Assembly (NCBI RefSeq): GCF_003664255.1
Contig: NZ_RCCV01000001.1
Span: 3,534,001 to 3,598,000 of the forward strand
Reading direction: 5' to 3'
Source: Micromonospora sp. M71_S20
Lineage (GTDB): Bacteria > Actinomycetota > Actinomycetes > Mycobacteriales > Micromonosporaceae
DNA length: 64,000 bases
Shown here piece after piece: positions 1 to 8,750 of the stretch (position 1 is its first letter; every line of letters begins with the position of its first letter). Both the position numbers and the translations under genes were made by a program. Under the pieces are notes generated by a model. That model saw nothing but the letters and a program-made list of their open reading frames with translations. It was not told the DNA's origin and made no database searches.

Positions 1-303
1 TGGCTCGCCGGGAGCGAGCCGTTCAGCTCGGTGGACGTGCTGCCCGAGCCACCCGGCCTGCGGTCGCCGGCGCTGGCCGGGCTGCCGCAGTGGCTGGCCG
101 TCGCCGGCTTCGGGCGCCGCCGGCGGGCGCTGGACCGCACCTCGGCACGCGGCTACCCGATCACCTCTGTGCCCACCCGCCGGGCGACGGAGGTGCTGCG
201 GGCACAGCCGTACGACCTGCCGACGCCACCGCCGATGACCGTCCCCGAGGCCCTCGCGGCACTGCGCGACGGCGGCGGCGACCAGGGATTACTGGTCTGT
301 TGA
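1..303 (+). CDS. 3' end of an unrecognised protein (partial)
   Basis: The window opens inside a reading frame that continues in frame from base 1 to the TGA at 301-303, giving the last 100 residues of a protein. The tail is rich in Pro, Arg and Ala and ends in GGGDQGLLVC. I recognise no domain, so no function is offered. It is kept as coding because the frame is open to the window edge and has the expected third-position GC bias. An internal ATG could make it look like a 90-residue ORF, but the frame is open upstream of it. Confidence 0.5.
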   Translation, partial: WLAGSEPFSSVDVLPEPPGLRSPALAGLPQWLAVAGFGRRRRALDRTSARGYPITSVPTRRATEVLRAQPYDLPTPPPMTVPEALAALRDGGGDQGLLVC

Positions 304-531
304 GTCGGCCCTTTCGAAACATCCTCGCGAACCCCGGGTCCCGTGATTGAGTACCTACGGAGCGGGAACACCGCTGGCTGCGACGGCCTGATCACGCCGT
401 CCGGCGTGGCGCCGTCGCCCGCTGACATCCCAGTCATGTGACCCATTTTCCGGCCCGGGCGTGGTGCGACCACGCGCGCGCACGACCGGTTTCCTGAATC
501 CGGGCGGGGGACCTTCCTGAGGGAGGCGCGG

Positions 532-1671
532 ATGTTCGGACAGACCACCACGACCACACCACCTCCGACCGATCGGGGCCTGGAGGACCTCGACGCGGCC
601 GCACTGGCGTACGCGGCCCGGATCGAGGGCCTACCGCCCGAACGACGCCAGGAGGCGCGTGACGACCTGGTCCGGTTCGCCCTGCCGTTCGCGGGCCGGC
701 TGGCCCGCCGCTACCGGGGGCGGGGCGAGCCGCTGGAGGACCTGGAGCAGGTCGCCCGGCTGGGCCTGGTCAACGCCGTCGACCGGTACGACCCGGAGCG
801 GGGCTCCTTCACCGCGTACGCGGCCATCACCATCGTCGGCGAGATCAAGCGGCACTTCCGCGACCGGACCTGGGGCGTGCACGTGCCGCGCCGGCTGCGC
901 GACCTGATCCTGGAGGTCGGGCAGGCTACCTCCGCGCTGACCAGCGAGCTGTCCCGGGCCCCGACGGTGGCCGAGCTGGCGGAGCGGCTGGAGACGCCGC
1001 AGGAGGAGATCCTCGCCGCGCTGGAGTCGGCCGCCGGCTACAGCCCGGCCTCGCTGAACGCCCCCGTCGGCGGGGAGAGCTCGGCCGAGTTCGGCGACCT
1101 GGTCGGCGAGTCCGACAACGCGCTGGAATCCGTCGACGACCGGGTGACGGTCAGCGGGCTGCTGCACCGGCTGCCCTGGCGGGAGCGGCGCATCCTGGCC
1201 ATGCGCTTCTACGGCAACCAGACCCAGGCGGAGATCGCCGCCCGCTTCGGCATCTCCCAGATGCACGTGTCCCGGCTGCTGTCCCGGGCGCTGACCTGGC
1301 TGCGCCAGGCGATGCTCGCCGACGCCCCGCCGCCGTGGCAGAACGGGGCCGCCGAGTCGGAGCCGGCGAAGACCAGGATCTCGGTGCGGCACAACGGCGA
1401 CCGGGTGGTCGTGGAGGTCGGCGGGGAGGTCGACCGGGACGGCGCGGACCAGCTCCGCCGGGCGATGCTGGAGGCGGTGACCGGGCAACCCGCCGAGGTG
1501 GTGGTCGACCTGGTGGGCGCCGGGGGCTTCGACGCCGGCGGCATCGCCGCGCTGATGGCGGGCCGCGAGGCCGCCGCCCGCACGGGGGTCCCGCTGCGGC
1601 TGACCCGCGTCCAGCCGGCCGTGCGCCGCTCGCTCACGGCGGCGGGCCTGGCGGCGGCCCGCGAGGGCTGA
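532..1671 (+). CDS. SigB/SigF-family RNA polymerase sigma factor fused to a C-terminal STAS domain
   Basis: 379 aa. Residues about 15-265 are a sigma-70 factor of the SigB/SigF/SigG group: region 2 (RLARRYRGRGEPLEDLEQVA, then FTAYAAITIVGEIKRHFRD), region 3 and a region 4 helix-turn-helix (QTQAEIAARFGISQMHVSRL). Ordinary members stop near here, at about 260 aa. This protein adds about 100 residues (280-379) with the fold pattern of a STAS anti-sigma-antagonist domain (VVEVGGEVDRDGADQL ... VVVDLVGAGGFDAGGIAAL). The usual phosphorylated Ser of the DSSG motif is missing (DAGG), so switching by phosphorylation is not expected. ATG has GGGAGG nine bases upstream. It would direct transcription of stress genes; candidate target promoters occur across the window. 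The fusion is direct observation; self-regulation by the STAS domain is inference. Confidence 0.85.
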   Translation: MFGQTTTTTPPPTDRGLEDLDAAALAYAARIEGLPPERRQEARDDLVRFALPFAGRLARRYRGRGEPLEDLEQVARLGLVNAVDRYDPERGSFTAYAAITIVGEIKRHFRDRTWGVHVPRRLRDLILEVGQATSALTSELSRAPTVAELAERLETPQEEILAALESAAGYSPASLNAPVGGESSAEFGDLVGESDNALESVDDRVTVSGLLHRLPWRERRILAMRFYGNQTQAEIAARFGISQMHVSRLLSRALTWLRQAMLADAPPPWQNGAAESEPAKTRISVRHNGDRVVVEVGGEVDRDGADQLRRAMLEAVTGQPAEVVVDLVGAGGFDAGGIAALMAGREAAARTGVPLRLTRVQPAVRRSLTAAGLAAAREG

Positions 1672-1680
1672 GCACGTCGC

Positions 1681-1715
1681 GAGAGGGCCGGCACCCCGCG
1701 GGTGCCGGCCCTCTC
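1681..1715. terminator. Bidirectional hairpin terminator
   Basis: Perfect 15-bp stem (GAGAGGGCCGGCACC / GGTGCCGGCCCTCTC) with a 5-nt loop, lying between the converging sigma-STAS gene and ctaD. No long T-run follows, as is usual in high-GC actinobacteria. Confidence 0.8.
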
Positions 1716-1730
1716 CGCGCGTACGCCCGC

Positions 1731-3731
1731 TCAGCGCTCGGGGGTGTCGCCGGGCCCGCGCGGGTGCCGCCAGCGGTCGTTGGCCTGCGGCTCCCGGTCG
1801 GCGCCGAGGCGGGTCTCCTCCGGCTCGTCGGTCTGCTCGAAGCTGGGCCGACGGATGTCGTTCGGCTCGGGGACGTCCACCGGCCTGGCCCCGGACTGCG
1901 GGGCCGGCTGGTACTCGGTGGCCTCCCGCGCGCCGTGCGCCCCCTCGGCGGCCGGCGCCTCGGGCACGTGCTTCTCGCGGTGCAACTCGTCGCGGAAGTC
2001 CTGCGGCGGCTTGGTGCTGCGCTGGGGCAGGTCCCGACCGAGGTCGGCGACGAGCGGGCCGTACTTGGCGTCGAAGGCGGGCCGCTCGGAGCGGATGCGG
2101 GGCATCCGGTCGAAGTTGCGCAGCGGCGGCGGGCAGGTGGTGGCCCACTCCAGCGAGTTGCCGAAGCCCCACGGGTCGTCGACGTTCACCATCGCCCCGT
2201 AGCGCCAGGACTTCCAGGCGTTCCACATGAAGAAGAGCGTGGACGCGCCGAGCACGAAGGCGGAGATGCTGGAGAAGGTGTTCAGGGCGGTGAACCCGTC
2301 GTTCGGCAGGTAGTCGGCGTACCGGCGGGGGAAGCCCTCGTTGCCCAGCCAGTGCTGCACGAGGAAGGTGCCGTGGAAGCCGAGGAACATGGTCCAGAAG
2401 TGGGCCTTGCCGAGGCGGTCGTCCAGCAGCCGCCCGGTCATCTTCGGCCACCAGAAGTAGAAGCCGCCGAAGAGCGCGAAGACCACCGTGCCGAACAGCA
2501 CGTAGTGGAAGTGCCCGACGACGAAGTACGTGTCGTGGGTGTGCCAGTCCGCCGGCGGGCTGGCCAGCAGCACCCCGGTGAGACCGCCGAAGAGGAAGGT
2601 GACCAGGAAGCCGATCGCGAAGAGCATCGGCGTCTCGAAGGTGATCTGCCCCTTCCACATGGTGCCGATCCAGTTGAAGAACTTCACCCCGGTGGGCACC
2701 GCGATCAGGTAGCTCAGGATGCTGAAGAACGGCAGCAGCACCTGGCCGGTGGCGAACATGTGGTGCGCCCACACGGTCATCGACAGCACGGTGATCGCGA
2801 TGGTGGCGAGCACCAGGCCGGTGTAGCCGAAGATCGGCTTGCGGGCGAAGACGGGGATGATCTCGGTGATGATGCCGAAGAACGGCAGCGCGATGATGTA
2901 GACCTCGGGATGGCCGAAGAACCAGAACAGGTGCTGGTAGAGCATCGGGCCGGCGGTCATCGGGTCGTAGACGTGGGCGTTGAGCAGCCGGTCCGCGGCG
3001 AGCGCCAGCAGCGCGGCGGCGAGCAGCGGGAACACCAGGATGACCAGCACGCTGGTGAAGAGCATGTTCCAGGTGAAGATCGGCATCCGGAACATGGTCA
3101 TGCCCGGCGCGCGCAGGGTGAGGATCGTGGTGATCAGGTTGACCGCCCCGAGGATGGTGCCCAGTCCCGAGACCACCAGGCCGATCACCCACATGTTGGC
3201 GCCGACGCCGGGGGAGTGCTCCTGGCTGCTCAGCGGCGAGTACGCGGTCCACCCGAAGTCGGCGGAGCCGCCCGGGGTGAGGAAGCCGCCGAGCACCATC
3301 AGGCCGCCGAACAGGTAGAGCCAGTACGCGAGGGCGTTGAGCCGGGGGAACGACACGTCGGGGGCGCCGATCTGGATCGGCACGATGTAGTTGGCGAACC
3401 CGAACGCCGCCGGGGTGGCGAACAGCAGCAGCATGACCGCGCCGTGCGAGGTGAAGAGCTGGTTGTACTGCTCGGCGGAGAGGATCTGCATGCCGGGCCG
3501 GGCCAGTTCGGCCCGCATCAGCATCGCCTGGATTCCGGCGACCAGGAAGAAGCCGAACGAGCTCAGCAGGTAGAGCAGGCCGATCTGCTTGTGGTCGGTG
3601 GTGGCCAGGAACCGGGTCAGTTTGCCGCCGGGGAGCGCCTTGCGCAGCGGCCCGGGGTAGCCACCGAAGCGTGCCGGCGCCAGGATCGCCGGTCCTCGGT
3701 CGCGTGGTTCCGTGGTTACCCGCTTGGGCAT
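1731..3731 (-). CDS. ctaD: Cytochrome c oxidase (aa3-type) subunit I
   Basis: 666 aa haem-copper oxidase subunit I, the catalytic proton-pumping subunit that reduces O2 to water in the cytoplasmic membrane. All metal ligands are readable: H96 (haem a, TSHGAVM), H274 and Y278 (CuB His and cross-linked Tyr, FGHPEVY), H323/H324 (CuB, WAHHM), H407 (haem a3) and H409 (haem a) in [11 protein letters not shown]. Twelve membrane segments span about 45-560. The last ~100 residues are a charged, Pro/Glu-rich tail beyond the family's usual ~560-580 aa. The other oxidase genes (ctaC, ctaE, qcr) are not nearby, so this may be a second, stand-alone copy. Its upstream DNA carries a SigB-type promoter, suggesting a stress-induced copy (inference). 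Confidence 0.95.
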   Translation of the reverse strand: MPKRVTTEPRDRGPAILAPARFGGYPGPLRKALPGGKLTRFLATTDHKQIGLLYLLSSFGFFLVAGIQAMLMRAELARPGMQILSAEQYNQLFTSHGAVMLLLFATPAAFGFANYIVPIQIGAPDVSFPRLNALAYWLYLFGGLMVLGGFLTPGGSADFGWTAYSPLSSQEHSPGVGANMWVIGLVVSGLGTILGAVNLITTILTLRAPGMTMFRMPIFTWNMLFTSVLVILVFPLLAAALLALAADRLLNAHVYDPMTAGPMLYQHLFWFFGHPEVYIIALPFFGIITEIIPVFARKPIFGYTGLVLATIAITVLSMTVWAHHMFATGQVLLPFFSILSYLIAVPTGVKFFNWIGTMWKGQITFETPMLFAIGFLVTFLFGGLTGVLLASPPADWHTHDTYFVVGHFHYVLFGTVVFALFGGFYFWWPKMTGRLLDDRLGKAHFWTMFLGFHGTFLVQHWLGNEGFPRRYADYLPNDGFTALNTFSSISAFVLGASTLFFMWNAWKSWRYGAMVNVDDPWGFGNSLEWATTCPPPLRNFDRMPRIRSERPAFDAKYGPLVADLGRDLPQRSTKPPQDFRDELHREKHVPEAPAAEGAHGAREATEYQPAPQSGARPVDVPEPNDIRRPSFEQTDEPEETRLGADREPQANDRWRHPRGPGDTPER

Positions 3732-3771
3732 GTGACTCTCACCCCGCCAGACGACAGATAGGACGGCGCGG

Positions 3772-3796
3772 CTACCCGCCCCTCACCCCATGAAAC
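3772..3796 (-). promoter_or_regulatory. SigB-type promoter of ctaD
   Basis: On the minus strand: GTTT (3796-3793), 15-nt spacer, GGGTAG (3777-3772). The -10 ends about 40 bases before the ctaD ATG. Fits the actinobacterial SigB consensus GNNT-N14-16-GGGTA. Confidence 0.6.
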
Positions 3797-3836
3797 CAGG
3801 CGACAGCGGATATTCAGGCGAGAGTGGTAAATCCGG

Positions 3837-4565
3837 TCAATTCGCGGGCAGTATGGCCCAGACGACCTTCCCGTCGCCGGCCGGGGCGCTGCCCCACCGC
3901 TGGGCCGTCTCGCGGACGAGCATCAGTCCCCGGCCGCCCTCGGCCCGCAGGTCGGCGACGCCGGCCCGGACCGCGGTCCGGCTGCCGTCGGCGACCACCA
4001 CGTGCAGGTACGGCCGGCGCAGGGTCAGCGTCACCTGCATCGGCGTGCCGGCGTGCCGGACGACGTTGCCGACCAGCTCGCTGAGCACCAGCGACGCCGG
4101 CCCGACGGTCTCCGGCAGGTTCCAGCGGGCGCACGCGTCGGTGACCAGCTCCCGCGCCCGCCGGCAGGCCTCCGCCACCGGTTCTAGCCGGGCCCGCAGC
4201 CGGGGCGCCGCCGCCGCGTTCGCCACCCGGGTCGCCTCGTCGCAGTCGCGGCGCACGGGCACCACGCGGCAGGCCGTCGACTGGGCCAGCCAGGTCGCCG
4301 CCTCGCCCGGCGGGGCGCACAGCACGACGGGCACCGCCGGCCAGCCGGCCGCCCGGCGGGCGATGGCGGCGAAGACCGAGAGGGCGAGCCGGTCACGGAC
4401 GGTGACGTCGGTGAGGTCGACCACGAGCGCGTCGGGCTGGCTGGCGAGGTAGCCGTCCAGCGCGTCGTGCACCGTGCGCATCGTGCCGAGGTCGAGGTCG
4501 CCACGAAGGCGTACGACGGTCACCGGCGACTCGTCGTGCACCTCGCAGGTGATCCGGCTCGGCAT
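3837..4565 (-). CDS. STAS domain fused to an anti-sigma-factor HATPase (RsbW/SpoIIAB-like)
   Basis: 242 aa in two parts. Residues 1-115 resemble a STAS domain (VTVVRLRGDLDLGTMRTVHD ... LVVDLTDVTVRDRLALSVFA); the phospho-Ser position is not Ser. Residues 125-242 are a HATPase_c_2 serine-kinase-type domain with N box (LVLSELVGNVVRHA) and glycine box (EGGRGLMLVRETAQRWG), as in anti-sigma factors that bind and inhibit SigB-like sigmas. Antagonist-like and anti-sigma-like modules in one chain suggest an internally regulated partner switch; the partner could be the sigma-STAS fusion 2 kb away. GAGGAC precedes the ATG. It has its own SigB-type promoter, consistent with feedback. Which sigma factor it binds is not visible. 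Confidence 0.8.
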   Translation of the reverse strand: MPSRITCEVHDESPVTVVRLRGDLDLGTMRTVHDALDGYLASQPDALVVDLTDVTVRDRLALSVFAAIARRAAGWPAVPVVLCAPPGEAATWLAQSTACRVVPVRRDCDEATRVANAAAAPRLRARLEPVAEACRRARELVTDACARWNLPETVGPASLVLSELVGNVVRHAGTPMQVTLTLRRPYLHVVVADGSRTAVRAGVADLRAEGGRGLMLVRETAQRWGSAPAGDGKVVWAILPAN

Positions 4566-4602
4566 CGGGCGTCCTCGTTTCGCGTCGTCGGGAATCTGGG
4601 AA

Positions 4603-4628
4603 CTACCCGGACGCGGGGAGGGCCAAAC
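4603..4628 (-). promoter_or_regulatory. SigB-type promoter of the STAS-HATPase gene
   Basis: Minus strand: GTTT (4628-4625), 16-nt spacer, GGGTAG (4608-4603), about 40 bases before the ATG. An anti-sigma-like gene under a SigB-type promoter would form a feedback loop. Confidence 0.6.
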
Positions 4629-4629
4629 G

Positions 4630-4660
4630 GACCGGCCGGGGCGTCGCGCCCCGGCCGGTC
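4630..4660 (-). terminator. Hairpin terminator of the DUF4383 gene
   Basis: Perfect 14-bp stem (GACCGGCCGGGGCG / CGCCCCGGCCGGTC) with a TCG loop, eight bases beyond the DUF4383 stop codon in the direction of transcription. Confidence 0.75.
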
Positions 4661-4668
4661 ACGGTGCG

Positions 4669-5133
4669 TCATCGACGGGTGCGGCCCCGCGTCGTCAGGA
4701 TGCCGAGCGCGATCATGCCCAGGCCGAGGAACAGGTGCAGCCAGTTGTCGGCGTTGTTGACCGGGATGAAGTTGGCCCCGCTGTCGTGGTCGATCACCAG
4801 GCCGTAGAGCCAGAGCACCAGGTAGATCGCGCCGCCGCCGACCAGGTACGTCCGCGCGCCCGTGACGGTGCGGGCCAGCAGCAGCCCCGCCACCCCGAAG
4901 AGCAGGTGGACGATGTTGTGCAGCACCGAGACCTGGAACAGGCCGAGCAACTTGGCGTCGGAGTCGTGCCCGGCGAAGCGCAGGTCGCCGAAGTTGCTCG
5001 TGATGCCCGGCACGAAGCCGAGCACGCCGACCAGGAGGAAGACCACCGCCACGGCGGTGGCGGCCCGCCGGACGGGAGCCCTGCCGTCAGCCGGGTTGTG
5101 CCGGGCGCGGGAGCGCGCCATGGGACCGGTCAC
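4669..5133 (-). CDS. DUF4383 membrane protein
   Basis: 154 aa with four predicted membrane helices: about 30-48, 65-85 (LHNIVHLLFGVAGLLLA), 97-115 and 125-143 (NWLHLFLGLGMIALGIL). The pattern with HNIVH and NWLH matches the DUF4383 family of small actinobacterial membrane proteins; function unknown. I chose the GTG at 5133 because GAGGAG sits six bases upstream. An ATG at 5196 would add 21 poorly conserved residues and has no ribosome site. Weak SigB-like motifs lie upstream (GTTT-N15-GGGAAG at 5174-5198), less convincing than those of neighbouring genes. Confidence 0.75.
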   Translation of the reverse strand: MTGPMARSRARHNPADGRAPVRRAATAVAVVFLLVGVLGFVPGITSNFGDLRFAGHDSDAKLLGLFQVSVLHNIVHLLFGVAGLLLARTVTGARTYLVGGGAIYLVLWLYGLVIDHDSGANFIPVNNADNWLHLFLGLGMIALGILTTRGRTRR

Positions 5134-5250
5134 CGCAGTCTCCTCACTGTGCGGAACGCTGAGCGGATGGCGCCTTCCCGCTGCTCCCACCGCCAAACCC
5201 CGCCGCCGACCGATCGCCCCGATTCACCCGTCCGGGCGCCGGCACGGAAA

Positions 5251-5287
5251 CCGGGGCCGGCCCACCGTGACGGCGGGCCGGCCCCGG
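5251..5287 (-). terminator. Hairpin terminator of the GT4 gene
   Basis: 13-bp stem (CCGGGGCCGGCCC / GGGCCGGCCCCGG) with an 11-nt loop, just past the stop codon of the minus-strand glycosyltransferase. Confidence 0.7.
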
Positions 5288-5303
5288 GACGCGCGATCGC
5301 CGG

Positions 5304-6461
5304 TCAGGCCGGTTGCAGGCGCGGGGCGGCGGCGAGCTGACGGACCCGCTCGTAGAGACCCACGTACTTCTCGGCCATCACCGCGGGGGTGAAGCGGACG
5401 GCGGCCTCGCGCCGGCACTCGTCCGGATCCAGCAGATTCGCGGCCAGCAGCAGGTCGCCCAGTTCCTCCTCGTCGGTGGTGAGCAGGCCGGTGCGGCCGT
5501 GCTCGATCAGCTCGGGCAGGCAGCCCCGGGCGGTGGCCACCACCGGCGTGCCCAGGGCCAGCGACTCCACCACCGCAGTGCCGCCCGGCTCCTCCCACCG
5601 CAGCGGGAACAGCGAGGCCCGGGCACCGGCCAGCAGGTCGTCGCGTTCCTGCCCGGCCACGGTGCCCACCCAGCGGACCAGGTCGCCGTCGACGTGCGGC
5701 GCCACCTCGTCGTAGAAGAACCGGACGTCCGGGTTCTGCCGGGCCTCGTCCCCGGCGGCGGCCAGGTCCTCCGGCCGGTGGTACGGGCCGACGGGCCCGG
5801 CGAGCACCAGCGGCACCCCCACCCGCCGGGCGAGGCGCGCGCCCACGTCCTGGCCCTTGCCCGGGTTGATCCGGCCCAGGATGATCAGGTAGTCGCCCTT
5901 CTCCGCCCGGGGCCGCCGGTCCGCGTCGACGGCGAGCGGGGTGGACAGGTGCACGTGGCCCACCGAGTGCTCCCGCAACGCCCGGGGCGCGCGGGCCAGC
6001 TGCGAGGCGGAGACCCCGTTGACCCGGACCCGGTCGCCGCCGTCGACGTTGCCGTAGAGCGCCGGGTGCTTGGCCAGGTCCCAGTGCAGCGTGTGCAGGG
6101 CCGGCGGGGCGTCCGGGCCCATCGCGGCGAGCGTCGCCAGGCCGACCGCCTCCACGTGGTCGTGCACCAGGTCGATGTCGTCGCGCGAGTGCAGCGCCCG
6201 CACCACCCCGTTCAGGTGTGCCTGCGAGATGCCGCAGACCTGGTTGTAGGGCCGTTGCAGGGCGTGGAACTGCCCGTCGGGGAAGACGGAGAACTTCTCG
6301 TCCACCGGAAGGGTGCTGCTGTCGACCGACGCGAGCACCACCCGGACGCCGAGGCGGCGCAGCTCCGGCACCAGCGTCGCGATCACGTTCTCGATGCCGC
6401 CGTAGCCGGGCGGCGGCACGGACAGCCACGGACCGGCGTTCATCAGGACGGTGAGGCTCAT
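5304..6461 (-). CDS. Family 4 glycosyltransferase
   Basis: 385 aa GT-B-fold retaining glycosyltransferase. The N-terminal domain starts with the acceptor-side glycine loop (PGYGGIENVIATL). The C-terminal Rossmann domain begins near 190 (DYLIILGRINPGKGQD), and the nucleotide-sugar motif of family GT4 is near 285-315 (EEPGGTAVVESLALGTPVVA). It should transfer a sugar from a nucleotide donor in the cytoplasm; donor and acceptor are not determinable. AAGGAA lies before the ATG. It is transcribed in the same direction as gpgS, 73 bp downstream of it, so the two probably share a transcript and may act on related glycosides (inference). Confidence 0.85.
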   Translation of the reverse strand: MSLTVLMNAGPWLSVPPPGYGGIENVIATLVPELRRLGVRVVLASVDSSTLPVDEKFSVFPDGQFHALQRPYNQVCGISQAHLNGVVRALHSRDDIDLVHDHVEAVGLATLAAMGPDAPPALHTLHWDLAKHPALYGNVDGGDRVRVNGVSASQLARAPRALREHSVGHVHLSTPLAVDADRRPRAEKGDYLIILGRINPGKGQDVGARLARRVGVPLVLAGPVGPYHRPEDLAAAGDEARQNPDVRFFYDEVAPHVDGDLVRWVGTVAGQERDDLLAGARASLFPLRWEEPGGTAVVESLALGTPVVATARGCLPELIEHGRTGLLTTDEEELGDLLLAANLLDPDECRREAAVRFTPAVMAEKYVGLYERVRQLAAAPRLQPA

Positions 6462-6534
6462 GCGGGATTCCTTCCCTCGGCGGGGGCCTGGGCCGTCCGC
6501 GCCCGGTCGTTCGCGGTCACGGGGGGTCGCGTGG

Positions 6535-7542
6535 TCACGCCGCGGCGACCCGTCGGCGGGGGATCCGGTGCCGCAGCTCGGCCAGGGGCGGCCGCTCCTC
6601 GACGGAGACGTCGCTGACGACGATCTCCCGGTCCAGGTTCGGCAGGGCGTCGGAACCGCCGCGTCGGAACTGGGTCAGCAGGGCGGCGGGCATCGCGCCC
6701 GGTGCCGCCCAGCCGCGCCGCTGCAACCGCGACCAGGCGGTGAGCATGATCTGGGCCGACATCCGGCCCAGCGCGGCGGTGTCCTGGTGGCGGTGCTTGC
6801 GCTCGCCCAGGTCCACCTGGGCCAGCGCGTCCAGCCCGACCAGCTCGAGCAGGTCGATGAGCATCGCCGTCTCGACCCCGTATCCGGAGACGAACGGCAC
6901 CCGCTCCAGCACCTCCCGGCGGCCGGCGTACTCGCCGGCGAGGGGCTGCACGAAGCCCGCCAGCTCGGGCCAGAACAGGTTCAGCATCGGCCGGGCCATC
7001 AGCTCCGTCACCCGCCCGCCGCCGTCGGCCTCCACGCTCGACGCCCCGACCAGCGGGCGGTGGTAGAAGCCCTTCACGAAGTCCACCGAGGGATCGGTCA
7101 GCAGGGGACCGATCAGCCCCGTCACGAAGTGCGGGCGGAACTCGCGCAGGTCGGCGTCGATGAACGCCACGACGTCACCCTCGGCCGCGGCCAGTCCCGC
7201 CCAGAGCGCGTCGCCCTTGCCCGTCAGCCGGGGCAGGCCCCGGGTCATCGCGTCCTGGCTGACCACCTCGGCGCCGGCGGCGCGGGCCACCTTGGCGGTG
7301 CGGTCGGTGGACCGCGAGTCCACCACGATCAGCTCGTCGACCAGCGCCACCCGTTCCATCAGGTGCTCGCGGATCGTCGACACGATCGCGCCGACCGTCG
7401 CCTCCTCGTTGCGGGCCGGCAGGACCACGCTGACCCTGCTGTCGCCCTTGGCGCGGATCAGGCGCCGCGCCGGCCAGTCCCCCGCCGACGTGGTGCGGTA
7501 GGTGGCCCACGCCTCCACCACCGGTGACACCATCGTTTCCAT
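6535..7542 (-). CDS. gpgS: Glucosyl-3-phosphoglycerate synthase
   Basis: 335 aa from the start chosen. GT-A-fold family 81 enzyme making glucosyl-3-phosphoglycerate from an NDP-glucose and 3-phosphoglycerate, the first step towards glucosylglycerate and, in mycobacteria, methylglucose lipopolysaccharide. Visible motifs: SVVLPARNEEATV, ELIVVDSRSTDRT, TGKGDALW, the metal-binding FIDADLREF, KGFYHRPL and QPLAGEYAGRREVLE. The ATG at 7542 (METMVSPVV) gives an N-terminus of the usual length. An in-frame GTG at 7599 would add 19 residues and has no good ribosome site. It precedes the GT4 gene. The matching phosphatase gpgP is not in the window. Product identity rests on motif similarity. Confidence 0.85.
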   Translation of the reverse strand: METMVSPVVEAWATYRTTSAGDWPARRLIRAKGDSRVSVVLPARNEEATVGAIVSTIREHLMERVALVDELIVVDSRSTDRTAKVARAAGAEVVSQDAMTRGLPRLTGKGDALWAGLAAAEGDVVAFIDADLREFRPHFVTGLIGPLLTDPSVDFVKGFYHRPLVGASSVEADGGGRVTELMARPMLNLFWPELAGFVQPLAGEYAGRREVLERVPFVSGYGVETAMLIDLLELVGLDALAQVDLGERKHRHQDTAALGRMSAQIMLTAWSRLQRRGWAAPGAMPAALLTQFRRGGSDALPNLDREIVVSDVSVEERPPLAELRHRIPRRRVAAA

Positions 7543-7742
7543 GTTCCGCACAGGCACCCCCAGATCGTGGCGGAAAGAAACCTTCCCTGTTTTTCCCACT
7601 ACCGCGCTCGCGCTAACCGCAGCATGCCTAACAGCTTGATCACGACAGTGACGTGACCGGGTTCCGCCCTGGTGAACGTTTGGTTGCGTCGACGCGGGGG
7701 GAGTGCAGTGCCGAACGCGAAACTGTGGCGAAGGGGCTCTTC

Positions 7743-8750
7743 ATGCGCACGTGCCGGGTGGGACTGGTTGGGGCCGGCGGGGTGGCGCAACGCCACGCCC
7801 GGGTGTTGGACGGCTTCGCGGACGTGGAGCTGCTCGGGGTGACCGACGTGGTGCCGGAGGCGGCGGCGGAACTGGCGCAGGCGCACGGGGCCCGCACCTT
7901 CGACGACGTCGACGAGCTGCTGGCCGCCGGGCCGGACGCGGTCTACGTCTGCGTGCCGCCGTTCGCCCACGGGCCGGCCGAGGAGGCGGTCGTCGCCGCC
8001 GGGGTGCCGATGTTCGTGGAGAAGCCGGTCGCCGTGGACCTGGTGACCGCCGAGCGGATCGCCGACCTGGTGGGCCGGCGGGGGCTGCTCACCGGCGTCG
8101 GGCACCACTGGCGGTACCTGCCGGTGGTGCAGCAGGCCCGCGAGCTGGTCGGCGACCGGCCGGTGCGGATGGTCAGCGGCGCGTGGTGGGACAAGGTGCC
8201 CCCGGTGGCCTGGTGGTCGCGGCGCGACCGCTCCGGCGGCCCGGTGGTCGAGCAGGCCGCCCACGTGCTGGACCTGGTCCGGTGCCTGGTCGGCGAGGCC
8301 ACCGAGGTCACCGCGTACGGCAACGGCACCCCACCGCCCGTCGACGGCGCCGACATCGACTCGGTGACCACCGCGACGCTGCGCTTCGCCGGCGGCGCGG
8401 TCGGCACGCTCACCGCCGCCTGCGTCCTCGGTTGGAAGCACCGCGCCGGACTGGAGATCCTCGCCGACGGGCTGGCCCTCTCGCTCAGCGAGGACGGGTT
8501 GGTCGTGCGCGACGCCGACGGCGAACGCCGCTTCGACGCCGACCCCGAGGCCGCCCGGGTGGCCGTGGACCGGGCCTTCGTCGACGCGGTCCGGGGCGTC
8601 GGCGACGACGTCCGCGTCCCGTACGCCGAGGCCCTCGGCACCCAGCGGCTCGCCCTCGCGGTCGCCGACTCCGCCCGCACCGGCCGGCCCGTACGGCTGG
8701 ACGCGCCCGTCGCCGCGCCGGTCGCCACGGGGGTGACCGTCGATGCGTGA
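7743..8750 (+). CDS. Gfo/Idh/MocA-family NAD(P)-dependent oxidoreductase
   Basis: 335 aa. The N-terminal Rossmann fold (VGLVGAGGVAQRHARVL) and the family signature FVEKPVAVD near residue 95 identify the glucose-fructose oxidoreductase / inositol dehydrogenase family. It should oxidise or reduce a sugar-like substrate, unknown here. The ATG at 7743 follows GAAGGGG. Upstream in-frame ATGs (7653) would add 30 residues of unlikely sequence. Its stop overlaps the start of the next gene by 8 bp (ATGCGTGA), so the two dehydrogenases are translationally coupled and probably act in one pathway. It is divergent from gpgS. Confidence 0.85.
   Translation: MRTCRVGLVGAGGVAQRHARVLDGFADVELLGVTDVVPEAAAELAQAHGARTFDDVDELLAAGPDAVYVCVPPFAHGPAEEAVVAAGVPMFVEKPVAVDLVTAERIADLVGRRGLLTGVGHHWRYLPVVQQARELVGDRPVRMVSGAWWDKVPPVAWWSRRDRSGGPVVEQAAHVLDLVRCLVGEATEVTAYGNGTPPPVDGADIDSVTTATLRFAGGAVGTLTAACVLGWKHRAGLEILADGLALSLSEDGLVVRDADGERRFDADPEAARVAVDRAFVDAVRGVGDDVRVPYAEALGTQRLALAVADSARTGRPVRLDAPVAAPVATGVTVDA

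Noticed and set aside
631..3252. 873-codon minus-strand frame across the sigma gene and ctaD
   Set aside because: Crosses two genes in non-native frames and has shadow-like composition.
5174..5198. SigB-type promoter for DUF4383 (GTTT-N15-GGGAAG)
   Set aside because: The -10 departs from GGGTA and an equally weak alternative exists (5224-5249), so it was not counted in the regulon.
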